Assembly (NCBI GenBank): GCA_030340625.1
Contig: JAOPHQ010005740.1
Coordinates: 5,001 to 69,000, forward strand
Length of the DNA: 64,000 nt
Direction: 5' to 3'
Origin: Merluccius polli
Lineage: Eukaryota; Chordata; Actinopteri; Gadiformes; Merlucciidae
Shown here piece after piece: positions 11,961-24,442 of the stretch (the first letter of the stretch is position 1; the number at the start of each line of letters is the position of its first letter). The notes beneath the pieces were generated by a model. That model saw only the letters and a list, made by a program, of their open reading frames with translations, did no database searches and had not been told where the DNA came from. The position numbers and the translations under genes are program-made.

Positions 11961-12125
11961 CAGGGTCCAAAATTCACACCTGTCACCAGCCAATGGCAGA
12001 TAGATTCGACCATTTGGCCGGTTCAAAACATTCAGGGTTACGTATCGATACTATTGCTTGGCCGGTAGATTTTTCCACTCTGGCAGGTAAAAACACAAAA
12101 TCCTGAAAGTTAATTTTGGACCCTG
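11961..12125. mobile_element. 165-bp hAT-type MITE
   Basis: The ends are inverted copies: CAGGGTCCAAAATT at the left and its complement ending GGACCCTG at the right. It is flanked by a perfect 8-bp direct repeat, TCTATAGG, at 11953-11960 and 12126-12133, the target-duplication length of hAT transposases. It has no coding capacity, so it is a non-autonomous element. Confidence 0.85.
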
Positions 12126-12719
12126 TCTATAGGCCAAAACTTCATTTAAGAAGCAACCTGGAGCTGACGGCTAAACCTTTGTTTAGGAGCTAGGCTTGGT
12201 TTCTTTTTCGATTTTCATGTCCTGGATTGTGGCTTTAACTAAAACAACAGCCTTAAAAGAAAAAGAAAAAAAAAAACACATTTGATTTTGTTTGAATCTT
12301 TTCCAACTTGAGCATTGCTTTGAAATCGAGGATCAATCTCCCGATTTCTTTACTCCTACTTTCCTGTCCGCGTTTAATTTACTTTTTTTTTTAAATTGCT
12401 TGATTCTGAAGCGTCACTTGAGCGTTATTTGAATAGGCCTAACAGTAATATCAATGTAGCGATGTATTAAACTACTTCTTTTGGTTTTTTTGGGTTGTTT
12501 CCTCGTTGTTTATTATATCCTTTTCATTTATGGAACAGTGGCCTGTATTTACCATGTATCTGAGTAGCAGTGCTACAGTCTAGAAACCCGACAGTAATAA
12601 AGAGAAAAGGGAATCGGTCAACACTGACCCTTCGACCCTTTGTCCACACTGCTGGTTTTTGAAGATGTGATGGGGAATTGTGTTGAATTGTTTTGTAGGA
12701 GGGGCGGGGGGGGTGACAG

Positions 12720-12750
<31 letters not shown>

Positions 12751-14896
12751 GACAGATAAAATGTAAGAAGTAGAGTGAGATAAAATACAGCCAGAGTGGA
12801 CAGCAGAGTTGCACGCTGGAAGGAGTTAAGTCAGTGGAGAAGTTTTCTCCCGCTGTTTTTCAATGAGAATTTATTGAGTGGAGTCAGAATAGTATGAGTG
12901 GTGAGGTGCTGAGGAGAGAGAGTGTGGGGGGAGGGAGGGGGAGAGACTGAGAGAGAGAAAAGAGAGAGATGTTATCTAAGGATCAGTGTTGGGAGGGGGT
13001 TTTTTTGGTGTTTTTTTTCTCTTGTCGGAAATTAAAATGAGCACAATAAAAATAAATAGCCTTTTTTCTTCCCCGCGTCTCGTTTTGTGGATGAAGCGGC
13101 CCCCCCGGTCACAGAGGTGTTTGGCAGGCTTTCAGCACACACACTCTCACCCCCACATCACATGAGTGGTCCTTACAAGGTCTCCCGGACAACAACGGGA
13201 CGAGTACACCCGCCACATGTCATGCGAAATCAATAATGCATTTGCTCGTGTTGATCGCTTCATACAAATACCCATCCACACCTGTGTAACAATAGGCCCT
13301 GTACCTTTTGATACGACACACAAAAAACATACCGCGCGCGTGGGCCTACATTCAGTCCGACAACACACAAACACCAGAAACCCAGCTATCGACGCTATAA
13401 CAGCTTATGTGGGAAAAAAAAAAAACAACATGGAGAAATTTTACAAAGAACTTCATGGAGTGGACGTCGGGGGGGGGGGGGGGGGACGTGTCTTGGATGT
13501 CACGCCGGCCGGTTTTCGTTTCTTATCGGGCGCGTCTGTGGTCTGACTTCGCCGCGGCTCCCGGGTCAACGGGGGAGCCTTTCAATCACGCCGGAGCCCG
13601 TTTCCCCCCCGTGTCCGCTCCTCTGGGATTTTTCTTCGGTTTTTTTTGTGGTCGGTCACTATCGTTTTCCATCTCCTATCTGCCTGTCTCCCACACTTCT
13701 TCTTCTATTTCTTCTTCTATTTCTTCTTCTATTTCTTCTTCTTCTTCTTCTTCTTCTTCTAACCCAGAGCTCTAAAGTGAGCTTTGGTGTCTTGTCGCCA
13801 TGGTTACATCATTTCGCCGTCGCTTTTTCGTCCTATCTGACAGCCCCCATCTCCCTTTTTCCTCATTCTTTTCTCGTTTACTCTCCTCCCTCTGTTACCT
13901 TCTCCTCATCGTATTTTCAGCAACACACACACACACACACACACACCCAAAGGCGTAGAAACGTCTCCCTCAATATTTACCACACGTACATTATAAATGA
14001 ATTAATTTATCATTGACGCGTGAATACGTGCCACATGCACATTTAAAGAGGTTACTTTCCCAAACAAAAGAGGACAGCAGAGTAAATCATGCCTATATGT
14101 GTGCTGACTCAGCATAGGGATAATAATAAATGAGAAAGGTTGATCTACAGGGGCATAAATATTTTAAAGCAACACAGAACGCCTGAGAGCCTCACTGCAT
14201 TATATTCCATTATATTCTGAATTCTCACCTGGTGCCTCAATTTTGTGATTTCCGTGACATAAATAAAGACGTTTCCAGCATATATATTGATGCAGAAAAG
14301 GCAGAAAATTGGTCTGTACAAATTCACCAGAATTTCCTCTGGTTCCTCTACTTTCTGGGGGAGGACACCCCCCCCCCCCAGCTTGATGCACCCCCCCAAT
14401 GTTCAAATGAAACCTACGCCACTGCACACACACATGGCCATCGTGTAATATATAAGGATGCCACGAACAAAAAAATTTGCGCTTTTTTACCACGTTAACT
14501 CAAAATATCGAAAAACACGCCCGTGCAAAAAGCCCTCCCCCTTTTTTTTTTCTTCTCTCTAGCCTTTCATTAACCTTCCCAACATAAATCCAATGATTAT
14601 CTCTTGATATTTCCAGCGCCGGGCCACGCGGCCTTTTGTCGACGTCGTCAACGCAAGACAGTTTAATAAAGAACAGCCGCTGACAGACGTCCACTTCAGC
14701 TCTCAATCCCTCCTCCCACCGCCCACTCACTCCAGGGAGCGCAGGAAAAGGGCAGCCACAACAAACTAATGGTTTTTATGGGCTCCTCGCGCTGCAAGCG
14801 AAGCCCAAGTAGGAGAGTCAAGTTGTGGGGTTTGCTTGGGGTTGAGCAGTGCCCTTTCTGGATGTGGCCTTATCAAAGCCCGCCCGACGTGCAGAG

Positions 14897-15033
14897 AGAG
14901 CAGGAGCGAGAGAGGGAGGGAGAGAGAGTGGGAGAGACACACAGAGAGAGAGAGAGAGAGATGGGGAGAGAGAGAGGGAGAGAGAGAGAATGAGAGACAG
15001 AGAGAGAGAGAGAAATTGGGAGCGAGAGAGAGA
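14897..15033. repeat. GA-rich microsatellite tract
   Basis: Interrupted GA/GGGA/CAGA repeats; purine-rich on the + strand over about 135 bp. Confidence 0.9.
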
Positions 15034-15283
15034 GAGCCTGCAGCCTGCCCCTGCCACAGACTTACACTTCAAGTGCTTGTCAAGACAACTCTGGTAAAGC
15101 GAAGGGGTTGGGGGGGGGGGGGAGGGGGGGGGGGGATAGGCTGAAAATGACGGAAAAGCATTAGCTGTATTTTTTTTCCCGTTGGGGGTCTCTATTCCTT
15201 GCCATGTCTCCTGTCACTCTGCCTCGGTCCACACTAATGTTTGGTTTTCCCCCGGAGGGGAAGAAGTTAAAGTAAAAAAAATT

Positions 15284-15328
<45 letters not shown>

Positions 15329-15445
15329 GAAGAGGGAGGAGGGAAAAGCCCAGCTCACCTCAGGCACAAACATCCACCTCTCTTGTTCACTACTGGCATT
15401 TACACAGACGCCTTGGGCAGGGATGGAGGACAGGGGAGTGGGAGA

Positions 15446-15500
<55 letters not shown>

Positions 15501-15801
15501 GGGGCGAAGCTGGACTCTGAATCAAGGACAGGGGTGGAGGGAAAAGGAATAAAGTACAAGGAGACAGGGGGGGGCCCCCTCTGTCTTGGCACACTTTCGC
15601 CGCCGCCGCCGCCGCCGCCGCTCCGTCGTCCCTGAGCCTCTCTTCGTGAGACTATTCTTTTTTTTTTTAGCAGCCGAAATTAGACTCTTTGTTACCCAGA
15701 GATCCCGGTTAAATGTGGGCCAGCTCGCCCTAAAGAGGTCGGACGGAGTTGGACGACAATGGTGAAAGTAGGAAAAATGTTGCCCTCCACTTCACCACAC
15801 T

Positions 15802-15935
15802 ATCTTCTTCATCATCTTCATCATCATCATCATCATCATCGTCGTCGTGGTCACAGCCGTCCTGGTCGTCGTGGTCGTGGTGGTGGTCATGGTCGTCATT
15901 ACATCATCATCATCGTCGTCATCATTATCATCAAT
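15802..15935. repeat. (ATC)n and (GTC)n trinucleotide repeat
   Basis: Imperfect TCA/TCG/TGG trinucleotides. Every frame gives homopolymeric runs, so the reading frames across it are not genes. Confidence 0.9.
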
Positions 15936-17096
15936 TTGAAATAAACAGGAGGGATTTGCTTGACAATTACATTACGTTTAGTTCTTCCCACACACACACA
16001 CACACAAACACACACGCACACACGCACCCACACACTAACAGTAGGCCAAGCATCATCAATAATGAAGCGTGTAGCACACAGAGAACAGTGTGTAAAGGTC
16101 GAGTCCAGAGTCCAGCTGGCACTCAGACAGCCTGGTTTCTGAATGATCGGGGCTTTCTGTTGCGCCGCTTGTGTCCACAATGTGGTGGACCCGAAGCCCG
16201 AGCCTCCGATACATCACAAAGTTACGGTTATTGAAGCTATTCGGTAGCAAAACCGAGAGTTGGGTTTTTTTTGTATAACCGCATGGGGATTTCATGGTGA
16301 GCGCCAACAAATGTGATCTGTCCTCCTGCTTCCCTGTGTATGTGTGTCTGTGTGGGTACGCAGCGCAGCGAGGGGACACTGGAGAGTTTAAGCCCGTGGA
16401 TCCAGGGTTTGGAGGATACCCAGAGCAGATGGAAGAAGGGCCGTGCGGAAATTGTAGTGAGACTATAGGTTTTAAAAGGGAGCTTTTCCTTTCGGGTTCC
16501 AGTAGGACGACGGTTAGCCTCTGGAGATTTCCACCGGCGCCAGATCGGGAAGACGCGGTCTGGCGCCCCCCCCCCCCCCCAGCCCCCGCTTGACACTTGA
16601 ATGCGAACTCTAACCTTACCGAGTGCAAATTTCGGTTTCCGGTTTAGCCTGGACAGTAGCATCTGACCATAACGCCGACAGGTATCGAGTCCCAATTAGA
16701 CTTATTTTCATCCATCTTCAGTGCAAAATATCAGTTATAGCCTATGTACAGGCACAGGGCGTGGTTTTAATCAGATACTTCGGATTTTTTGAAGTGGGGT
16801 TGCATGAGGTACTTGTCGGTTGTGTATTACCTGCAGTCGAAGGCGGTCGGCGCGACCCCGGTTTAGAGAAGCGGCCGGCTGGAAAAAAAAAAAATCAATA
16901 TCAGTTTAAGTGTGCGTTATACAAGTAATATTCTCACCGCTTTACCCTGTCGTCACACGGACCTTTCCTCTGGCGCTGCTGCGTTTTCTCAATCGTAAGC
17001 ACTTCAGTATTCCTACGCACAAGCGGCACTCTCCCGCAACGGTAGTACATTGCTTAGTGTCTGTGCAGCTGTTGGTTACAGCTGTTGGTTTCTCCC

Positions 17097-18110
17097 CTAC
17101 TGTAGGAAATACACTGACTCTAGATAAGTACCTCCTACTGTAGGAAATACACTGACTCTAGATAAGTACCTCCTACTGTAGGTAATACACTGACTCTAGA
17201 TAAGTACCTTCTACTGTAGGTAATACACTGACTCTAGATAAGTACCTCCTACTGTAGGTAATACACTGACTCTAGATAAGTACCTCCTACTGTAGGTAAT
17301 ACACTGACTCTAGATAAGTACCTCCTACTGTAGGTAATACACTGACTCTAGATAAGTACCTCCTACTGTAGGTAATACACTGACTCTAGATAAGTACCTC
17401 CTACTGTAGGTAATACACTGACTCTAGATAAGTACCTCCTACTGTAGGTAATACACTGACTCTAGATAAGTACCTTCTACTGTAGGTAATACACTGACTC
17501 TAGATAAGTACCTTCTACTGTAGTAATACACTGACTCTAGATAAGTACCTTCTACTGTAGGTAATACACTGACTCTAAATAAGTACCTCCTACTGTAGTA
17601 ATACACTGACTCTAGATAAGTACCTTGTACTGTAGGTAATACACTGACTCTAGATAAGTACCTTCTACTGTAGTAATACACTGACTCTAGATAAGTACCT
17701 TCTACTGTAGGTAATACACTGACTCTAGATAAGTACCTCCTACTGTAGTAATACACTGACTCTAGATAAGTACCTTCTACTGTAGTAATACACTGACTCT
17801 AGATAAGTACCTTGTACTGTAGTAATACACTGACTCTAGATAAGTACCTTGTACTGTAGTAATACACTGACTCTAGATAAGTACCTTCTACTGTAGTAAT
17901 ACACTGACTCTAGATAAGTACCTTGTACTGTAGTAATACACTGACTCTAGATAAGTACCTTCTACTGTAGTAATACACTGACTCTAGATAAGTACCTTGT
18001 ACTGTAGTAATACACTGACTCTAGATAAGTACCTCCTACTGTAGTAATACACTGACTCTAGATAAGTACCTTCTACTGTAGGTAGTACACTGACTCTAGA
18101 TAACTACCTC
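17097..18110. repeat. 27-copy 37/38-bp minisatellite with a GATA motif in each unit
   Basis: Tandem array of a unit that starts CTACTGTAGgTAATACACTG and continues ACTCTAGATAAGTACCTY. I count 27 copies in 1014 bp. Units with GTAGG are 38 bp and those with GTAG are 37 bp. The left half is mainly 38-bp units with CCTCCTAC junctions; the right half is mainly 37-bp units with CCTTSTAC junctions, so two variants spread locally. Units 1-2 have GGAAATAC. Every unit but one (unit 13, TCTAAATAAG) has AGATAA, a WGATAR site. The 105-residue open frame on the minus strand is only a product of the repeat. Confidence 0.97.
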
Positions 18111-18589
18111 ATACAACCCCACTTCAAATAATCCGAACTATCCCATGAATGCCAGTAGTCTGCCCACATTGTGCCCAGATTGCTGTCCACAGACCTACGC
18201 AATCCGAGCCCCCCCACCTCGGGTTGTGGTCTAGCCCATCGGAGCACAATGTGAGCAAGATCCGACCCGGGACCGTCCAGGACCCGACCGTTAATGTGTC
18301 CTGGCGCGATCGGATGATAAAAGTGTAAAAGTGCAACCGAGGCCAACGTTTGCGTTTCCACAAAACATAAACATCAGTCTACAATTGATTTCCACATTAT
18401 GGCTGCGACCTTACGTCGTTCAACGTAACGGTCTCCTCTACTACCCCCCCCCCCCCCCCCCACTGTTAAAAAACCAACAACTTAGCAATTATTCTATGTT
18501 TGGATGTCCTGGCTCTTATTTTAATATTCTGCGCATGGTATTATCGCACTTATCTCTTTTGTATTCTAGCAATCGGTTAACTTAGCAAT

Positions 18590-18740
18590 TAGGCGTGCTT
18601 GAAACTCGTTCTTGTGAAATCCTTGCTCTACTGATAGCGGTTTAGTGTTGCACTTTCTCCTAACAAATGTACTTATTGTAAGTCGCTTTGGGACAAAAAG
18701 CGTCTGCTAAATGCCCAGAATGTAAAATGTAAATGTAAAA
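18590..18740 (+). repeat. SINE/LINE-type 3' tail common in fish
   Basis: GTAAGTCGCTTTGGGACAAA followed by GCGTCTGCTAAATG and an ATGTAAATG-rich end is the tail shared by several fish retroposon families. The upstream TTGCACTTTCTCC segment also fits such copies. I cannot assign the family. Confidence 0.6.
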
Positions 18741-20123
18741 AAACTCATAACAAAGTCACCGCTGTCGCTCTCTGTGCTCTTGCCGCGTGCGGTTGGAGGT
18801 AAAGCAGGAACATCTTCTCCTCGGAGAAAAGCCTCGCCGTGCAAATTTCATTTCTGCTCGTCTTTCGACGTCGTTAATCCGCCCGCTTCATATAAAACGG
18901 TTTCGATCGCTCGGTTGATTGTTACACTTTCCTCGGGGGGCGCCGCCACCGCCGCGCTAACATTTTTCAGACTGAAGTGCTCCTTGTCCGTCACGAACCG
19001 AAAACTCCCTCCCTACGTTTTTCTGGGAGAGGCTTTCAGGAGGCCCGGGGTCAACCTGTGGCACCGGGGAACACACACACACACACACACACACACTGTG
19101 AACTTGAACGAGATGATTTCCACGCCGCTAGATAGAGATTGCGAGCGCGGACTGAGACGGCGGAGACGGCGCCGACGGAGATCGACGCGGTATTTATCGC
19201 TCCTTTTCTCGCCGTTTGCCTTTACGAGTTCACACACACGCATACACTTACTTACACGCTGCTTACACACGCGCCAAACACTCGCGTCCGCCTGACTGAA
19301 GGGGGCCAAGACGAGAGATCAGGACTGCGCAAATTATAAGTGCTGTAATTATCCCGGCTGCCAATCTAGGGGGGCCCTGACGGCCATACTGCTGCAGAAG
19401 CGTGCCGCCAGTTGTGTTTGTAGGGGCGCCGGCACAGCAGTATGGAAAAGGGGAAATGTTGATGACGCATAAGGAGGAGTCCCTCGTGGTTCATTAGCGA
19501 CGACAGAAGGGATGCCGTACGCGTTTCAAAATGGAAATTTAAAACCAAAAAAATAATAATAATAAAACTTCCCTAACTACCCTCTTATCTTAATGAGGTA
19601 TCGTCGGTTGATAAATGTCGGCGGGTATAAAGTTCGACACTGCGCTGTAGCATAATGAACCGGTGGTAGCAGCGGTGGAATGTGTTAGTGAGCGCAATAT
19701 AATAACGAGGCCTAATCTAGGAAAAATGAGACGCGGTAAAAAAAAATCTTTTTTTAAAATGGCGTCTTTGGAAAGCAACGCGGTGTGACAGAGTATCAAA
19801 ATGTGTTCTTGTCAGAGGCAAGAGGGAAAACACTGGGGCATTATGGGATGTGAGCTAGGGGTCAAATCATTTCAGCCTCCTAATGCGCCGCGGGGCCGGC
19901 TCTCTTGCACCGGGGCCGCAGAATCAAACAATAGGCCGGAGCGCAAGAGGGGGATTTTCAGCATCCTCACCGGAGCGGCAGGGTGATTTGTATGGACGTC
20001 ATTTTTTTAAGGCTTGTTTCTTTTTTTTTTTTTTACACAAATCCATCTCTAAACATGGGCCAACATTTTATTCCCAAATCCCTTGGCAGCGGGTCACATG
20101 GAGGAAATGTTAATACTGATATT

Positions 20124-20125
<2 letters not shown>

Positions 20126-20185
<60 letters not shown>
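20126..20185. repeat. (GT)n microsatellite
   Basis: About 60 bp of pure GT passing into TATATATACATA. Confidence 0.95.
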
Positions 20186-20194
<9 letters not shown>

Positions 20195-20459
20195 CATATT
20201 TATAGAACATTGGCTGCAACTGCGACCCGCAGCTCTATTATTTGACACGGGGTGATAATGAGCATGTGCTCCCCCCCCCCCCCCCCCCCCCACCCCCAGT
20301 GTACGCAGGGCGTAAAGGTATGGTTATATTTTATATCTATCATATGACCCATAATTAGGGTCACACTAATCTTGGTGCCTTTCTGCTAAAGTATAACAGA
20401 ATCATGAGATACAAACAGAGGCATATAATCATAAAAGCAACTCCTCATAATATTAATGA

Positions 20460-20815
20460 GTACATTGTTGATGACATGTGTAGAATAGATAGTGGGAGAT
20501 CAGTTTGTTGCAAAGTGTAAAGAACAGGCAGGCTGACCTCTGTACAGACTGGGAGTCAGATACCGCGAGGACAAGAGGGGAAGATGGTAGCAGAAGGCCT
20601 TGTTATGACGGTTTCACTGTTTTGTGTCTATATAACATCCTGGGTCAGGGATAGTTGGTGCTCAGACTTCGTGAACGGGCACACACACAATTTGTCGTCT
20701 GTCAGGGAAACATAGTTGGACCCAGACATCTGTAAAACTCTGCACATTCTACTGGTGTTAACAATAAAACTGATTATTTTATTAAAGCTAAATCTTCTTC
20801 CATCGCTTCATTAAA
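20460..20815 (+). mobile_element. Possible solo LTR remnant
   Basis: Contains a promoter-like CTATATAAC at about 20629-20636 and AATAAA at 20763-20768, spaced as in the U3-R part of an LTR. I could not find matching target duplications or clear TG...CA ends, and there are no internal retroviral genes. It may simply be unique sequence. Confidence 0.25.
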
Positions 20816-21028
20816 GAACACGCGTGAGTAAGGGTTTCAGTTTTGAAACTGCTTTTCACAACAGGCGCCAGCATCGTATCTCTTCCCAAGCTGGATGTAT
20901 CATCGAGAGGTTCGGTCGCCAAATCAAAGGTTTCACTGACAACACCTGCCTTGACCCGCCTCCCGCCTCAATGTCGCCAGGTACAGGTCCATCTTACTCT
21001 GCCGCACCTGCGCCGACAGCCAGAAGGC

Positions 21029-21061
<33 letters not shown>

Positions 21062-22597
21062 GTGTGTGTGCGCGTCATCCACACCTGACTGCATGGTGCT
21101 GTCGCCAGTCATCCACTCCCCATCATCATCCTCCTCCTCCTCCTCCTCGTCTCCAGTACAGTATCACGTTGCTTGTTCCCTTCAGAGGCAGTCAGAGAGG
21201 CAGAAGCTAGATCTGAACTACTGCATGACAGCCTCACTCACTCATTTTCCCTCTCTCACTCTGTCTCTGTCTCTCTCACTCTCTCTCTCTCTGCGTCGAC
21301 ACCTTTCGGAGAGGAGAGGAGGGGGACTAGAAGGAGAGGACGAGGGAGGGGGAGAGAGGGGGGGGGGGGGAGCGCAGGGAGGACTTCAGAGGGACGATCT
21401 ACAGAGCTCTTCCTCCCCTCCCGTGAGAGGAGGAATCAGGCGGATAGAGAGATTAGGGGATGGAGAGTTAAGAGTGACAAGAGGACAGGAAAAGGGGCGA
21501 TGAAAGAATTAAGTGACAGCCCCCCCCCCCCCCCCCCTCTCTCTGCCTCTCCTGTATGGTGTATTCACTCTGGTCTCCGCGGGGTATATTTATCAATATT
21601 TCTGTGTGGTGGGAGGGGAAAAAAAGATAAAAGTTGCAGTTGTTAAAATTGCAGTAAAAAAATGATGCAGCAGTGATTACATAAACACAAGAGTGGAAGA
21701 CATTTAATTGCTGGGTGAATGTGTGTGTTGGTTTATTGCAGTGCGGGTGTGTGTGAGTGCTGTCACATCTTATTTTTTAACGTGCTATTTCAAATAACAT
21801 GCATTTTCAAATAGCGTATGATGTCATTCTCTTAGACAGATAGGGTAAATAAATGAAGATTTAGAGAAAAAACAGAATGAGTAAGGATAAGAGGAGAGAG
21901 AGAGAAAGAGAGAGAGACAGACAGAGACATAGAGAGATAGAGAGGGGGAGCCAAAAAACAAAAAAATCAAAGATCAAGTTAAAGATTATATTTAAACTTT
22001 AACTCAAATCGTCATGCAGTCTGCCACCATCTACATGCCTGCATCATACATGTTACACACATGACATATGCTCTATATATAATACACATGCCATAGGTAC
22101 AGTTTAGCACGGGATGTAGCCCACCACCCAATACTGTATGATACTGTATGATACTGCAACCCATTCAGGTTCATATGGGGTATTAAAAGAAGATGACTCA
22201 ACCTTTTAGTGCAATCTGCAAACAATGCTCACAGCAGTGAACCGCAGGTAGCATGAGATCATAATTTACATTATATTATTTTGTTATATTATATTATGGT
22301 CGATAACTAAAAATATGCCTCAAGTTCCAGGCATCTTGAGCTTAATGCCCCTGAGCCTAACGTCTTTCCGTAGAACTCAATTTGAAACCAATTGCTATGC
22401 GGCGAGCAGAGCTCAGACTAGTCTGACATCAGAACAACAAGCAAAGATCACCGCTGTGTGACTAGTGCTGCTTCAGTATACAATGACGATACATGCATGC
22501 ATGCAATAATGCATGCATTTGGGAATGTATGCATGTTAACCAATCAATAGTTATGTTATATGTATCTGATGGAGGCAGAGACAGAGTGAGAGTGAGA

Positions 22598-22733
<136 letters not shown>

Positions 22734-23438
22734 TGTCTTGAAATGAGTGTGTGTACACGGAGGGCATACCTGACTTTTGTAATGCTCAAATAACTACATA
22801 AAATATAGGTTGCTATAGGATTCAATCTTGCTGGCAGTGATTCCACCTCCCCACCTCTGAGATATATAGACAATGTCGCAAACCGGCGGTAAAATAAATG
22901 GGTAAACATCCGGTGCAGCACTGCTGCAGAAACCATAACTTATCAATAAGCTATCGAGCGACACTGTAGGATGACGCACTACACCAGGTGTCGACACCCT
23001 GTGAGAACAAATGTGTGTGAAAAAGGTGTCTCTGATTTAAGAGGGAACATTTCATATCCCTATATGATACATATATAGGGATGCACCAGCTGGAGTATTA
23101 CCTATTGTACACATTAGATCGCTATATTTTGTGTATCTGAGGACGGGTTGGATGGTCGTTTATCTTGTGTGTGTGTCTGCGTGATTAGATTTGTCCCTGG
23201 ATCGTGCCTCCCTCCATGTTATTGGTTTTATTGGTCTCTATTGCTCTGCTCCAACTATGCTCAGTTCCTGTCGGTTTTGCCACGATAATTACGATTCAGA
23301 GCACGATTTCCCATGTATTCTGGTCTCGAAGGTTTAAAAACTATATATTCCCGATGATCAACTGTTGTCAACTAATTCCGTTGCAAGACACAGCTGACAT
23401 GTTGAAATAGACACAAAATACATAAAAACATTGAGTTA

Positions 23439-23760
23439 TAATATGGTCATAAGTTATGATCATATATAATACGTTGACAAAAACCTCACACTGAAATAAG
23501 TGAGATAGATGGAAAATAACTGCAAATATTTTGTGATATCAGGGAGAGATAATGTTATCTGTTCCATTTATATATATTTGGTCTTAGATTTAGTTAAATA
23601 TAATATGGTCATAAGTTATGATCATATACAATATGTTGACAAAAACCTCACACTGAAATAAGTGAGATAGATGGAAAATAACTGCAAATATTTTGTGATC
23701 AGGGAGGGACAATGTTATCTGTTCCATTTATATATATTTGGTCTTAGATTTAGTTAAATA
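23439..23760. repeat. Tandem duplication, 162 bp, two copies
   Basis: Copies at 23439-23600 and 23601-23760 match throughout except for a few substitutions (for example TATATAATACG against TATACAATATG) and a 2-bp deletion (GATATCAGG against GATCAGG). This is a direct, head-to-tail duplication of otherwise non-repetitive A/T-rich DNA close to the mad1l1 3' end. Confidence 0.93.
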
Positions 23761-23868
23761 TTACACAGCCCCAAAACAAGACTGAATATATACAAGTGAG
23801 TTCATTCTCGCTTGTATATATGACACACTCCTTATCAAACATACATGACATAGTGAGGAAAAATACAT

Positions 23869-23874
23869 TTTATT
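23869..23874 (-). terminator. Candidate mad1l1 polyadenylation signal
   Basis: TTTATT on the + strand is AATAAA on the minus strand, about 420 bp after the mad1l1 stop codon (24293-24295). Confidence 0.4.
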
Positions 23875-24292
23875 TAAAAAACAGTCTTAAAAACACACAT
23901 TAGATCGAAGCCCCATTTCACTCCGTCAACTAGCAATGACAAAATACACACATTAGCCTCATGTCTATATCAATATTACGCCACTTTGTGTCATTTCATT
24001 TCACACATTTACACAGTTTTCTTTTGTCCCCAAATGTAATCCCCACAGGTGATGCTGATAAGCAGCTGACAATGATAGGAAGACGGCTTTAATTTCCTAC
24101 TGTACCAAATGACTGATGATCCGGTTAGGTGTTAATTCTCTCAGCGTATTTTCTTCAATCACCTTCCACATGACACTATAGGCCAGACGACGGGGAGAGG
24201 GGCAGAGTGAGACGAGAATGCAAAAAAACCCAAAAGAAAAACAAACAACAACATCACAAGAACACAGAATCGCACGCTTCTTTCCGATTGGC
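23875..24292 (-). other. Likely mad1l1 3' UTR
   Basis: Non-coding sequence between the mad1l1 stop codon and the first good polyA signal on that strand. The extent is inferred from the signal only. Confidence 0.45.
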
Positions 24293-24442
24293 TCAGAAGG
24301 TAGTCTGCCGGCTGAAGAGCTCAAGGGTCACGGCGGACAGGAAGGCGGGGATGCTCTTCTGGTGATGCAGGTGGAGGGCCACCATCTCCGCCAGAGTCTT
24401 GGAGAACTCTGTCTCCATCAGCTGCATGGTACCACCGGAGCC
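24293..24442 (-). CDS. mad1l1: mad1l1 last coding exon: end of the C-terminal domain
   Basis: Encodes the last 49 residues of MAD1 and the TGA stop (24293-24295). The residues run [20 protein letters not shown], later [20 protein letters not shown], closely matching the human MAD1L1 C-terminus (…MQLLETEFS…[12 protein letters not shown]). This is the last helix and sheet of the globular C-terminal domain that helps MAD1 reach kinetochores. The minus-strand acceptor is GTGTGCAG just beyond 24442; the phase is 0 and joins ...MLFKK of the previous exon. The CA repeat beside the acceptor (24446-24485) lies in the intron, so the Val-Cys run in the naive open frame is not protein. Confidence 0.95.
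   Translation of the reverse strand, partial: GSGGTMQLMETEFSKTLAEMVALHLHHQKSIPAFLSAVTLELFSRQTTF

Larger units (their letters stand above)
8822..13056 (+). other. elfn1 3' UTR and downstream flank
   Basis: No coding potential. The sequence holds TA and CA tracts at 8865-8884, 8905-8936 and 10745-10811, and A/T-rich DNA. AATAAA occurs at 10927-10932, then at 12596-12601 and, doubled, at 13045-13056. The 3' UTR therefore probably ends near 10.95 kb or, if long, near 13.07 kb. A small hAT-type MITE lies at 11961-12125. Confidence 0.5.
13057..17096. other. Intergenic stretch without a recognised gene
   Basis: Contains a (TTC)n tract (13695-13760), GA-rich tracts (14897-15033, 15436-15500), a (TA)n (15288-15325), a (GCC)n (about 15599-15620) and ATC/GTC trinucleotide repeats (15802-15935). 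The reading frames here are low-complexity or short and match nothing I know. The non-repetitive block 14560-14880 could be regulatory, but there is no direct evidence. Confidence 0.5.

Noticed and set aside
17439..17756. 105-codon repetitive open frame on the minus strand
   Set aside because: Lies wholly inside the 37/38-bp minisatellite. Units of 37 bp shift the frame, so no stable protein could be maintained.
17097..18110. CRISPR array
   Set aside because: Regular repeats, but there are no unique spacers: the whole 37/38-bp unit is repeated. This is a eukaryotic minisatellite.
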